From Rubellimicrobium sp. (GTDB taxonomy: Bacteria; Pseudomonadota; Alphaproteobacteria; Rhodobacterales; Rhodobacteraceae): a stretch of DNA of 64,000 bases. The position numbers and the translations under genes were made by a program. The stretch lies in contig JACFNP010000004.1 of NCBI GenBank assembly GCA_019454835.1, positions 1-64,000 of the forward strand, in the 5' to 3' direction. This document shows positions 26,940 through 35,424 of this stretch, one piece after another (the stretch's first letter is position 1; each line of letters opens with the position of its first letter). Under the pieces are notes generated by a model, which was not told the DNA's origin, did no database searches, and saw only the letters and a program-made list of their open reading frames with translations.

Positions 26940-28760
26940 ATGGCCCGCGCACCCCTGCTGCAACTTGCTGATGTCACGCTCACCTTCGGGGGCGATCCGC
27001 TGCTCGATTCGGTCTCGGCCGTGTTGCAGGAAGGCGACCGGGTCGCGCTGGTCGGGCGCAACGGGTCGGGCAAGTCGACGCTGTTGCGGCTCATGGCCGG
27101 GCTGGTCGCGCCGGATGCGGGCGAGGTCACGCGCGGGCCTCGGGTGCGGCTGGGCTACATGGAGCAGGACCCGGACCTGTCGGGCCATGCCACGCTTGCC
27201 GATTTCGCCGAAAGCGCCCTGCCCGAGGATGAACGCTGGCGCGCTGCCGCCGCCGCCGAAGGGCTGGGCGTCGATCTTGCGCGCCCGGTCGCCACCGCCT
27301 CGGGCGGCGAACGGCGGCGCGCGGCGCTGGCGCGGCTGATGGCCGGGCAACCCGACCTGATGCTGCTTGACGAACCGACGAACCATCTCGACATCGCCGC
27401 GATCCAGTGGCTCGAGGCCGAACTGGCCGCCACCCGCGCGGCCTTCGTCCTGATCTCGCACGACCGCGCCTTCCTGCGCGGGCTTACGCGGGCGACGCTG
27501 TGGCTGGATCGCGGCACGCTGCGGCGGCAGGAGCAGGGATTCGAGGCATTCGAAGCCTGGCGCGACCGGCTCTGGGAGGAAGAGGACGCCGCGCGCCACA
27601 GGCTCGACCGCAAGATCAGGGCCGAGGGGCGCTGGGCGGTCGAGGGCATTTCCGCGCGCCGCAAGCGCAACATGGGCCGGGTGCGGGCGTTGCAGGCCCT
27701 GCGCGAGGAACGCCGCGCGCAGATCCGCCGACAGGGCACGGCGGCGCTGGCACTGGCGGGCGGCGCCGCGTCGGGGCGCGAGGTGATCGTGGCGCGCGAC
27801 CTGGCCAAACGCTTCGGCGACCGGGTGATCCTGCGCGATTTCGGCCTGACGGTGACGCGCGGCGAGCGGTTGGCCATCGTCGGGCCGAACGGGGCGGGCA
27901 AGACGACGCTGGTGAACCTGCTTCTGGGGCGCATCCCGCCCGATGCGGGCACGGTGCGCCACGGCACGAACCTGCAGATCGCGGTGCTCGACCAGAACCG
28001 CGACGCGCTCGATCCCGATGTCAGCCTCTGGCAGGCGCTGACCGATGCGCCGGGGGTCGGGGTTTCCGGGCAGGCCGATCAGGTCATGGTGCAGGGCAGC
28101 CCGCGCCATGTGGTCGGTTATCTGAAGGATTTCCTCTTTACCGAGGCGCAGGCCCATTCGCCGGTCCGGGCGCTGTCGGGCGGCGAAAAGGCGCGGCTGC
28201 TGCTGGCGCGGATCATGGCGGGCGAGTCCAACCTTCTCGTGCTGGACGAACCGACCAACGATCTCGATGTCGAGACGCTCGATCTTCTGCAGGAGGTGCT
28301 CGACGGCTATGCGGGCACGGTGATCCTGGTCAGCCACGACCGCGATTTCCTGGACCGCGTGGCGACGACCACCGTGGTCATGGAGGGCGACGGGCGCGCG
28401 ACGGTCTATGCGGGCGGCTGGAGCGACATGGTCGCCCAGCGCGGCAGCGTCCCGATGGCCCCTGCCCCGGCACCGGACACGCCGCGCGCCGCACGTCCCG
28501 CCGCCCCGACCCCCGAACCCCCGGCGCGCAGCCGCGGCCTGAGCTTCAGCGAACGGCACCGGCTGGACGAACTGCCTGCGCTGATCGACCGCCTGACCGC
28601 CGAGATCGCAAGGCTCGAGGGGCTGATGGCCGACCCCGACCTCTACAGCCGCGAGCCGGTGAAATTCCGCAAGGCAAGCGAGGCCCTGGCCGCACGACAG
28701 GAGGCGCTGTCGGCCGCCGAGGACGAATGGCTGACGCTGGCCGAACGGGCGGGGGATTGA
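26940..28760 (+). CDS. uup: ABC-F family ATPase, Uup type
   Basis: 606 residues with two ABC domains and no membrane spans. NBD1: Walker A GRNGSGKST, signature ASGGERRRAALARL, Walker B LMLLDEPTNHLD. NBD2: GPNGAGKTT, LSGGEKARLLLAR, LLVLDEPTNDLD. A charged linker between them and a C-terminal region after residue 530 (LSFSERHRLDELPALIDRL...) predicted to be coiled coil are typical of Uup, which acts on ribosomes or branched DNA and lowers transposon excision. The start at 26940 follows repeat DNA without a strong ribosome-binding site. Uup versus another ABC-F paralogue cannot be settled here. Confidence 0.88.
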   Translation: MARAPLLQLADVTLTFGGDPLLDSVSAVLQEGDRVALVGRNGSGKSTLLRLMAGLVAPDAGEVTRGPRVRLGYMEQDPDLSGHATLADFAESALPEDERWRAAAAAEGLGVDLARPVATASGGERRRAALARLMAGQPDLMLLDEPTNHLDIAAIQWLEAELAATRAAFVLISHDRAFLRGLTRATLWLDRGTLRRQEQGFEAFEAWRDRLWEEEDAARHRLDRKIRAEGRWAVEGISARRKRNMGRVRALQALREERRAQIRRQGTAALALAGGAASGREVIVARDLAKRFGDRVILRDFGLTVTRGERLAIVGPNGAGKTTLVNLLLGRIPPDAGTVRHGTNLQIAVLDQNRDALDPDVSLWQALTDAPGVGVSGQADQVMVQGSPRHVVGYLKDFLFTEAQAHSPVRALSGGEKARLLLARIMAGESNLLVLDEPTNDLDVETLDLLQEVLDGYAGTVILVSHDRDFLDRVATTTVVMEGDGRATVYAGGWSDMVAQRGSVPMAPAPAPDTPRAARPAAPTPEPPARSRGLSFSERHRLDELPALIDRLTAEIARLEGLMADPDLYSREPVKFRKASEALAARQEALSAAEDEWLTLAERAGD

Positions 28761-28774
28761 CGGGGGTTGGTGAT

Positions 28775-29265
28775 CGTCATTGCGAACGCAGTGAAGCAAT
28801 CCATGCCGGGCGCAGCGTCGCGCGCGTGGATTGCCACGTCGCCTTCGGCTCCTCGCAATGACGACATCTCCCCTCCGTCATTGCGAGGCGCAAGCCGAAG
28901 CAACCTCGACCGCTTGCGCAATACCATCGGGGTTGCCGCGTCGGCTGCGCCTCCTCGCAATGACGACATCTCCCCGCCGTCACCCGCGAGGCGAAGCCGA
29001 AGCAACCTCGACCGCTCACGCATGACATCGGGGTTGCTTCGTCGGCTGACGCCTCCTCGCAATGACGGCAGTTCTCGTCATTGCGAACGAAGTGAAGCAA
29101 TCCAAGCCGGGTGCAGCGTCGCGCGCGTGGATTGCCACGTCGCCTTCGGCTCCTCGCAATGACGATCTCTCCCCTCCGTCATTGCGAGGCGCAAGCCGAA
29201 GCAACCTCGACCGCTCGTGCACAACATCGGGGTTGCTTCGTCGGCTGGCGCCTCCTCGCAATGAC
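28775..29265. repeat. REP-like palindromes, five tandem copies
   Basis: Five copies at about 28776-28862, 28878-28963, 28977-29065, 29078-29163 and 29177-29264. Copies 1 and 4 share one subtype (CGTGGATTGCCACGTCGCC) and copies 2, 3 and 5 another (GGTTGC...TCGGCTG), so a two-copy unit seems to have been duplicated. This is the largest cluster in the window and separates uup from the NO reductase operon. Confidence 0.85.
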
Positions 29266-29344
29266 GGCGCTCCCGTCATCAGCGGGATCATGCGCCCGCC
29301 GCCTGTGCCCTGTGTCGCAGTGTCGCGGGGGTCATATGGTGTCT

Positions 29345-29358
29345 TTGATCTGCATCAA
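29345..29358 (+). promoter_or_regulatory. Fnr (FnrL) box, class II position
   Basis: TTGAT-CTGC-ATCAA is a perfect Fnr consensus dyad. A TAGTAT -10-like hexamer follows at 29380-29385, putting the likely start near 29392, about 41 bases from the centre of the box, the classical class II spacing. Low oxygen should activate the operon beginning at 29541. Confidence 0.8.
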
Positions 29359-29379
29359 ATTGATGTGAGAGTCTGCGTG

Positions 29380-29385
29380 TAGTAT
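29380..29385 (+). promoter_or_regulatory. Putative -10 element of the Fnr-dependent promoter
   Basis: TAGTAT, four of six bases identical to TATAAT. Its position relative to the Fnr dyad fits activation at -41.5. The 5' leader would be about 150 bases. Confidence 0.5.
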
Positions 29386-29540
29386 CGGGCGCAGCGTCCG
29401 GCCCAAGACCCAGCGGATCAGGGTGGCGGGCCGGGCGGCGTGAAGCGACAACCCATCCGGCGGCAACGCCCCGGACCGGCTGCCCTGCAAGCCGCTCTCC
29501 GGGATCCCTGCGCACCGGACAAGGCAGGGAGAGACCAGCC

Positions 29541-29738
29541 ATGAGCGAGACCGGCGGCGGTGCGGAAGACCGCCAGAGCCACAGCCCCGAGGCGGAACCC
29601 GCACCAGAGCGGATCCCTGCCATGCAGCAGATTCTGGATAACCCGTTCCTGTTGCTCTTTCTCGGCGTGACCATTCCGACGGTCATCTACCTCATCTGGG
29701 GCATCATGGAGATCGCGGGCATTCCCGTCGAAGGCTGA
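29541..29738 (+). CDS. Small single-span membrane protein of the heme-copper operon
   Basis: 65 residues. The first half is polar and acidic, the second a single membrane helix (FLLLFLGVTIPTVIYLIWGIM) ending in AGIPVEG. Size and place before subunit II suggest a small structural subunit like subunit IIa of ba3-type enzymes, but sequence alone does not prove it. First gene behind the Fnr promoter; 26 bases to the next start. Possible function: assembly or stability of the oxidoreductase complex. Confidence 0.7.
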   Translation: MSETGGGAEDRQSHSPEAEPAPERIPAMQQILDNPFLLLFLGVTIPTVIYLIWGIMEIAGIPVEG

Positions 29739-29764
29739 TCCCCCCATCAGGCGCAGGTGCGACC

Positions 29765-30388
29765 ATGGCCATTACCCCTCCGTCCAACCGCCTCTGGTGG
29801 AAAGAGCCGATCCACGGCCTGGAAATAGGCTGGATCGTGATCTCGTTCCTCTGGGGACTGTTCATGTTCTTCTTCATGATTGCCTGGCACTTCATCGGGC
29901 AACAGAACCTTTCCACCGAAACCTACCGCGTCACGACCGCGGCCTACGAGCAGAAGGTCATCGACTTCGCCGACGAATATCAGGCGATGGACGAGAACGG
30001 CGACTATCTCGAAGAGGACTTCGTTCCCGTCGTGCGCCCGCCTGCGGGGGCCGATGTCTACATTCTCGCGCGGACCTACGAATTCTGGCCGATCGTCGAA
30101 CTCGAGCGCGGCCAGAGCTACCGGGTCCATCTGTCATCGGTCGACCTGCAGCACGGGTTCTCGCTGCAACCGACCAACATCAACATCTCGGTTCACCCCG
30201 GATACGAGCACGTCATGCACATCACCCCCACCGAATCGGGCGTGTTCGGCATCGTGTGCAACGAATTCTGCGGCATCGGCCATCACCTGATGACCGGGCG
30301 CATCCGCGTGGTCGAACCCGGCACGGGTGACGCCGCGACCGGACCGGCGGACGAACCGGCAGACGATTCGATTCAGGCCGAAGGCTGA
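29765..30388 (+). CDS. Heme-copper oxidoreductase subunit II, CuA-binding (NorS-like)
   Basis: 207 residues. One N-terminal membrane helix (residues about 20-43), then a periplasmic cupredoxin domain. The CuA ligands are complete: His130 (DLQHGF), Cys165, Glu167, Cys169, His173 and Met176 (CNEFCGIGHHLM). It accepts electrons from a periplasmic donor and passes them to subunit I. In many nitrifiers and roseobacters the norSY-senC set pairs such a CuA subunit with a tyrosine-less subunit I; I place this gene there by context. It could be misread as an aa3 or ba3 oxidase subunit II. Next start is 10 bases after its stop. Confidence 0.88.
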   Translation: MAITPPSNRLWWKEPIHGLEIGWIVISFLWGLFMFFFMIAWHFIGQQNLSTETYRVTTAAYEQKVIDFADEYQAMDENGDYLEEDFVPVVRPPAGADVYILARTYEFWPIVELERGQSYRVHLSSVDLQHGFSLQPTNINISVHPGYEHVMHITPTESGVFGIVCNEFCGIGHHLMTGRIRVVEPGTGDAATGPADEPADDSIQAEG

Positions 30389-30398
30389 GGGGGCAGAC

Positions 30399-32129
30399 AT
30401 GACGACCATCGACACGGGTGCCATCGGAGCCGCAGTCCCGCGCGCCGAATTCCGCACCTGCCGCTTCTCGGGGCTGCGCATCGAGGCCAATGCCGAGAAG
30501 CTCATCAAGTTCAACGCGGTGACTGCCGTGCTGTTCCTGGCGCTGGGCGGCCTGATGGGGCTGCTGGTGGCGCTGACGCGCTGGCCTGCGGTGCAAATCC
30601 TGCCCGCCGACTGGTTCTATCTGGTCCTGACCGGGCACGGCGCCAACGTGCTACTGTTCTGGATCATCTTCTTCGAGATCGCGGTGCTCTACTTCGCGGG
30701 CGCGGTCGTGCTGGGATCGCGGCTGGCGGCGCCGAAATGGGCCTGGACGGGGTTCGTCCTCATGGTCGTCGGCGCGGTGATGGCCAATTATGCCGTGCTG
30801 CGCGGCGATTCGACGGTGATGTTCACCTCGTATCCGCCACTTCAGGCGTCACAATGGTTCTATCTCTCGCTGGTCCTGTTCGCGGTCGGCGCGCTGATTG
30901 CGGTCTTCGTGTTCTTCGGCACGCTGGTCGTGGCCAAGGCCGAAAAGACCTATGACGGCTCGGTGCCGCTGGTCACCTTCGGGGCGATCACGGCGGCGAT
31001 CATCGCGGTGTTCACGCTGGCCTCGGGGGCGATCATCCTCGTGCCGACCTGGCTGTGGTCGCTGGGTCTCGTCACCAACATCGACTCGCTGATGTACAAG
31101 GTCGTCTGGTGGGGCATGGGCCACTCGAGCCAGCAGATCAACGTCTCGGCGCATGTGGCGATCTGGTATGCCATCGCCGCCATGGTCGTGGGCGCCAAGC
31201 CGCTGTCCGAGAAGGTCAGCCGCATGGCCTACTTCATGTATATCCTGTTCCTGCAACTGGCCTCGGCCCACCACATCCTTGCGGAACCGGGCATGTCGTC
31301 CGCGTGGAAGATCGTGAACACCTCCTACATGATGTATCTTGCCGTCATGGGGTCGATGATCCACGGCCTGACCGTGCCAGGCGCCATCGAGGCCGCCCAG
31401 CGCCGCAACGGCTTTACCCGAGGCGCGTTCGAGTGGCTGACCAAGGCGCCCTGGGGCAATCCGGCGTTTTCCGGCATGTTCCTGTCGCTGGTGATGTTCG
31501 GCTTCATCGGCGGCATCTCGGGCGTGGTGCTGGGGACGGAACAGCTCAACGTGCTGATGCACAACACGATCTACGTTCCGGGCCACTTCCACGGCACGGT
31601 CGTCGCGGGCACGACGCTGGCCTTCATGGCGGCAACGTTCCTGCTGGTGCCGCTGCTGTTCCAGCGCGACATCATCTGGCCGAGGCTGGCCAAATGGCAG
31701 CCCTATGTGTTCGGGCTGGGCGCGGCGGGGATCTCGCTGTTCATGATGGGCGCGGGGACGCTGGGCGTGCCGCGCAGGCAATGGGACATCTCGCTGGCCG
31801 ACGCGGTCCTGCGCTTCGAGTTCCCGCCCGCCGCCTATCTGATGATGGGGCTGAACGGCATCTCGGGCGTGCTTGCGGCAACCGGGGGCGTGATGTTCAT
31901 CGTCATCATCGTGGCGACGATCCTGGCCGGGCCGCGTCTCGACAGGCCGGGCGCGAAACTGGCCTTCCCGCTGCACGACAAGGCGCGCGAGCGCGTGTCG
32001 ACCTACGGCTCGGAGGGCACGCTGAAGCTGCCGGGGACGATCATCCTGGTGACGCTCTTCTTCGCGGCCTTCGTGCTCTACTACTTCGTGAACTGGAAGT
32101 ATCTCTCGGAACTCTGGCTGTTCCGCTGA
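30399..32129 (+). CDS. B-family heme-copper subunit I lacking catalytic Tyr; predicted sNOR-type NO reductase (NorY-like)
   Basis: 576 residues, about 13-14 membrane spans. Metal ligands are intact: His80 (TGHGANVLLFW, low-spin heme), His242 (CuB), His291-His292 (CuB, SAHHILAEPG), and His396 and His398 (VPGHFHG, the ba3-like helix X). In oxygen reductases of the A and B families the CuB histidine begins HPxVY and the tyrosine is cross-linked and essential; here it is His242-Ser-Ser-Gln-Gln246, so glutamine replaces tyrosine. Loss of this tyrosine marks NO-reducing members. With a CuA subunit, SenC and an Fnr box this fits the sNOR (norSY-senC) class. The ATG at 30399 follows GAGGGGGC. Automated annotation would probably call it an oxidase subunit. 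Confidence 0.85.
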   Translation: MTTIDTGAIGAAVPRAEFRTCRFSGLRIEANAEKLIKFNAVTAVLFLALGGLMGLLVALTRWPAVQILPADWFYLVLTGHGANVLLFWIIFFEIAVLYFAGAVVLGSRLAAPKWAWTGFVLMVVGAVMANYAVLRGDSTVMFTSYPPLQASQWFYLSLVLFAVGALIAVFVFFGTLVVAKAEKTYDGSVPLVTFGAITAAIIAVFTLASGAIILVPTWLWSLGLVTNIDSLMYKVVWWGMGHSSQQINVSAHVAIWYAIAAMVVGAKPLSEKVSRMAYFMYILFLQLASAHHILAEPGMSSAWKIVNTSYMMYLAVMGSMIHGLTVPGAIEAAQRRNGFTRGAFEWLTKAPWGNPAFSGMFLSLVMFGFIGGISGVVLGTEQLNVLMHNTIYVPGHFHGTVVAGTTLAFMAATFLLVPLLFQRDIIWPRLAKWQPYVFGLGAAGISLFMMGAGTLGVPRRQWDISLADAVLRFEFPPAAYLMMGLNGISGVLAATGGVMFIVIIVATILAGPRLDRPGAKLAFPLHDKARERVSTYGSEGTLKLPGTIILVTLFFAAFVLYYFVNWKYLSELWLFR

Positions 32130-32145
32130 ACCGGAGGGATGCGCG

Positions 32146-33027
32146 ATGAAAACTGTCGTCGATACCACCATCAACATCCTGAAGCTCAGGATCGGCAGCT
32201 TCATCGCGCTGGCCGCCCTGGTCGGCATCCTCACCGGCGGCGGCGCGCTGTCGCCGGTGAAGGCGCTGGTCTTTACCCTCGCCGTGCTGGGTGCATCCGG
32301 CGCGGCGGGGGCCTTCAACCAGTATTTCGAGCGCAAGACCGACCGCCTGATGGCGCGCACGGTCATGCGCCCCTTTGCCAGCGGTCGCCTGAAAGAGGGC
32401 TGGATCTGGCCCATGACCTTCACGATGCTGCTGGTGGCCTCGATCGTGATGGCCTGGTCGGTGTCGGGCTGGCTGCCCGCGCTGCTCGTGTTTCTGGGCG
32501 CCTTCACCTACGGCGTCGTCTATACCGTCATGCTGAAGCGCCGCACGGTCTGGAACGTGGTGATCGGCGGCGCGGCGGGCAGCTTTGCGCTGCTGGCGGG
32601 TGCCGCCGCATCCGCCGCGCCGGGCGCGCCCGCCATCGGGCCGGTGCCCTGGGCGCTGGCGCTGATGCTGTTCTTCTGGACCCCGCCGCATTTCTGGGCG
32701 CTGGCCGTGGTGCGGGTGGAAGACTACCGCCGCGCCGGAGTGCCGATGCTGCCGGTGGAATACGGCCCCGAAGTCTGGGGGCCGGTGATCTTCCTGCATA
32801 TCGCCACGTTGACCGCGCTGTCGATCCTGCCGCTGGGGCTGGGGCTTGGCGTGATCTACGGCGTCTTCGCCATCGGCGCGGGCGGCTGGTTCACCTGGAC
32901 CGGGTGGCAGCTCATGGCGCAGCCGTCGAAGGAAGGCGCGCGCCGGGTGTTTCACGCCTCGCTCATCCATTTCGCCGCGCTGTCGCTGGGCGTCATTCTT
33001 GACCGGGCGGTGGCATGGCTTTTCTGA
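32146..33027 (+). CDS. ctaB: Protoheme IX farnesyltransferase (heme o synthase), UbiA family
   Basis: 293 residues, about nine membrane spans. It adds a farnesyl chain to heme b to make heme o (also named cyoE/COX10). The prenyl-diphosphate motif appears as NQYFERKTDRLMARTVMRP, with FASGRLKEG after it and the WTPPHFWALAVVRVEDYR block diagnostic of heme o synthases. CCGGAGGGA precedes the ATG. Its place inside the operon suggests subunit I carries heme o or heme a at one site, unlike heme-b-only NorB enzymes. It overlaps the SenC gene by 13 bases. Confidence 0.92.
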   Translation: MKTVVDTTINILKLRIGSFIALAALVGILTGGGALSPVKALVFTLAVLGASGAAGAFNQYFERKTDRLMARTVMRPFASGRLKEGWIWPMTFTMLLVASIVMAWSVSGWLPALLVFLGAFTYGVVYTVMLKRRTVWNVVIGGAAGSFALLAGAAASAAPGAPAIGPVPWALALMLFFWTPPHFWALAVVRVEDYRRAGVPMLPVEYGPEVWGPVIFLHIATLTALSILPLGLGLGVIYGVFAIGAGGWFTWTGWQLMAQPSKEGARRVFHASLIHFAALSLGVILDRAVAWLF

Positions 33028-33842
33028 CCCGCCTTGCCGCCACGCTCGCGCTGGTCGCCGCGCCCGTTCTCGGCCTTGCCGCGCCGCCGATGGAACCCGA
33101 GGCGGTGCTGGCCATCAGCCAGGCCGCCATCGGCACGCAGACCGGCGACCACGTCTTTACCGACCAGAACGGCGAACCGCTGACACTGGAGTCGTTGAGG
33201 GGCAAGCCGCTGGTCGTCTCGCTGATCTTCACGAGCTGCTCGACCGTCTGCCCGATCACCACCGAACACCTGCGCGAGCAGGCCGCCGAGGTGCGCCGCT
33301 CGCTGGGCAACGACACGTTCAACGTCCTCACCTTCGGCTTCGACGCGACCGGCGACCGGCCCGCGCAACTGGCCGGATTCGCCAGCAGCCACCGCATCGC
33401 GCGCGAGGGCAACTGGTTCATCGCCTCGGCCGATCCCGAGACGACCGAAGCCTTCCTCGACGAGCTCGGCTTTTCGTATCGCGCCGGTGCGGGCGGCTTC
33501 GACCATATCACCCAGACCTCGATCCTTGACGCCGACGGCCGCGTCTACCGGCAGGTCTACGGCGAGGCTTTCCCCCTGCCCGTCCTGATGGAGCCGATGA
33601 AGGACCTGATCCTCGGCACCCGCACGCGCGGCCTCGATCCGGCGGCGATGTGGGACCGCTTCACCTTCCTCTGCACCGTCTACAACCCGGCAACGGGTGC
33701 ATACCGCTTCGACTACGGCATCTTCTTCGGCATCTTCGTCGGCGCCCTGTCCCTGATCCTCACCGGGCTGGTGATCTTCAAACTGTGGCTCGACAGCCGC
33801 CGCGCCCTGGCCGGGGGCAACAGAAGGCAGGAACTCGGGTAA
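33015..33842 (+). CDS. senC: SCO1/SenC family copper chaperone
   Basis: 275 residues. Signal or anchor at the N terminus (LAATLALVAAPVLGLA), thioredoxin-fold domain with the copper-binding CSTVC (Cys75, Cys79) and distal His164 (GGFDHITQ), and an unusual C-terminal membrane helix (FFGIFVGALSLILTGLVIF) near residues 240-262. It delivers or reduces copper for the CuA site of subunit II. Coupled to ctaB by overlap, and four bases from the next gene. SenC accompanies norSY in nitrifiers, which supports the assignment of the operon. Confidence 0.92.
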   Translation: MAFLTRLAATLALVAAPVLGLAAPPMEPEAVLAISQAAIGTQTGDHVFTDQNGEPLTLESLRGKPLVVSLIFTSCSTVCPITTEHLREQAAEVRRSLGNDTFNVLTFGFDATGDRPAQLAGFASSHRIAREGNWFIASADPETTEAFLDELGFSYRAGAGGFDHITQTSILDADGRVYRQVYGEAFPLPVLMEPMKDLILGTRTRGLDPAAMWDRFTFLCTVYNPATGAYRFDYGIFFGIFVGALSLILTGLVIFKLWLDSRRALAGGNRRQELG

Positions 33843-33845
33843 TCA

Positions 33846-35423
33846 ATGAAAACGATCACAAGGAACGGCTTCGACCGCCTCGAGCGCCTGCTCGACCGCG
33901 TCTTCGGGCCGAAGTGGAATCCGCTCGCGCAACTGGGGCCGCTGGGCTGGCTGATGTTCTGGACGGTGACGATCACCGGCGTCTACCTGTTCATCTTCTT
34001 CGACACCGGCGTGGTGCGGGCATGGGAATCGGTCGAGCGCATCTCGGGCGTGCACTGGTGGCACGCGGGCGTGGCGCGGTCCGTGCACCGCTATGCCTCG
34101 GACCTGATGGTCGTGGTGGTGCTGATCCATCTCGTGCGCGAATGGGCGCGCGACCGCTACCGGGGGTCGCGCTGGTTTTCCTGGGTGACGGGCGCCATCG
34201 CCATCTGGTTCATCTACCTGTCCGGCTTTACCGGCTACTGGCTGGTCTGGGACACGCTGGCGCAATATGTCGCCACCACCACGACCGAGTTCCTCGACAG
34301 CCTCGGCATCTTTGCCGAACCGATCGCCCGCAACTTCATGGCGCCGGACCTGCTGTCCTCGCGGTTCTTCACGCTGATGGTGTTCCTGCATATCGCCATC
34401 CCGCTGATCCTGCTGATGCTCATGTGGGTGCATGTCCAGCGCATCACCGAGGCCCGCACCCGTCCGCCGCGCGGCCTGTCGGTCATCATGATCGCCGCCG
34501 CCGTGATCGGCGCGCTGATCTGGCCCGCCACGTCGCAGGCCCCCGCCGACCTGGCGCAGGTGCCGCTGTCGGTCGGCCTCGACTGGATCATCCTGCCGGT
34601 CTACCCGCTGATCGAATCCCTGCCGCATGGCGTCACCTGGGCCATCGTCGCGGTGTTCGGCGTGCTGCTGATCGGGATGCCCTGGCTGCCGCCGCGCAAG
34701 GAACTGACCGCCGCCGAGGTCACGCTGGACCATTGCAACGGCTGCGGGCGCTGCGTGGACGACTGCCCCTACAACGCCATCGAACTGGTGCCGCGCACCG
34801 ATGACCTGCCCTTCGATCAGGAGGTGGTCGTCGATGCCGACCGCTGCGTGGCCTGCGGCATCTGCATGGGATCGTGCCCGTCCTCGACCCCGTTCCGCCG
34901 CACCGGCGAACTGCTGACCGGCATCGACCTGCCCGACCGCCCGCTTGCGGGCCTGCGCGCCGAGGTGATCGAGGCTGCCGAGGCGCTGCCCAAGGACGGC
35001 CCGCGCGTGATGACCCTGTCCTGCGGCTTCGGCGCGGCGGGCGACGAGGTGCCGGGCCGGGTGGTGCTGCCCTGCGTGGCGATGGTGCCGCCGTCGCTGA
35101 TCGACTACATCATCTCGAAGGGGCTGGCCGACGGCGTCGCCATCGCCGGTTGCGCCGAACGCGACTGCCAGCACCGCATGGGCCACGAATGGACCGAAAA
35201 GCGCATCGCCCGGACCCGCGACCCCTACCTGCGCGAACGGGTGCCGCGCGAGAGGCTGCACACGATCTGGGCCGGTCCGACCGAGGGTGCGCGGCTGAAC
35301 TTTGAACTGGGCGCCTTCGGGGCCAGCCTTGCCGAGGCGGGTGCCTGGGACCGCGCCCGCCCGCTGGCCGAGGACGAGGCCGCCGAGGCGCTGGCCACCA
35401 CGCGGCGCAGGAAGGATCGCTGA
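33846..35423 (+). CDS. Fusion of cytochrome b (b6-like), 2x[4Fe-4S] ferredoxin and MvhD-like domain
   Basis: 525 residues. Residues about 1-215 form a di-heme cytochrome b core: two helices carry His-x13-His pairs (SVHRYASD...LIHLV and VFLHIAIP...MWVHVQ), as in bc1/b6f cytochromes b. Two more hydrophobic stretches follow. At about 296-345 are two ferredoxin motifs, HCNGCGRCVDDCPYNAI and DRCVACGICMGSCP. From about 388 an MvhD/FrhD-like iron-sulfur domain reads MTLSCGFG, VVLPCVAMVPPSLIDYII, AIAGCAERDCQHRMG. I know no characterised protein with this order. It is probably a quinol or cytoplasmic electron route to the CuA subunit or to another acceptor. Start has weak ribosome binding but is coupled to senC. 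Confidence 0.85.
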   Translation: MKTITRNGFDRLERLLDRVFGPKWNPLAQLGPLGWLMFWTVTITGVYLFIFFDTGVVRAWESVERISGVHWWHAGVARSVHRYASDLMVVVVLIHLVREWARDRYRGSRWFSWVTGAIAIWFIYLSGFTGYWLVWDTLAQYVATTTTEFLDSLGIFAEPIARNFMAPDLLSSRFFTLMVFLHIAIPLILLMLMWVHVQRITEARTRPPRGLSVIMIAAAVIGALIWPATSQAPADLAQVPLSVGLDWIILPVYPLIESLPHGVTWAIVAVFGVLLIGMPWLPPRKELTAAEVTLDHCNGCGRCVDDCPYNAIELVPRTDDLPFDQEVVVDADRCVACGICMGSCPSSTPFRRTGELLTGIDLPDRPLAGLRAEVIEAAEALPKDGPRVMTLSCGFGAAGDEVPGRVVLPCVAMVPPSLIDYIISKGLADGVAIAGCAERDCQHRMGHEWTEKRIARTRDPYLRERVPRERLHTIWAGPTEGARLNFELGAFGASLAEAGAWDRARPLAEDEAAEALATTRRRKDR

Positions 35424-35424
35424 G

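Noticed and set aside
30399-32129. Annotation as cbb3- or aa3-type cytochrome c oxidase subunit I
   Set aside because: Helix X reads VPGHFHG as in the B family, subunit II has CuA rather than c-type hemes, and the catalytic tyrosine is missing.
32146-33027. UbiA-family gene as ubiquinone or chlorophyll prenyltransferase
   Set aside because: The WTPPHFWAL...YR block and operon context identify heme o synthase.
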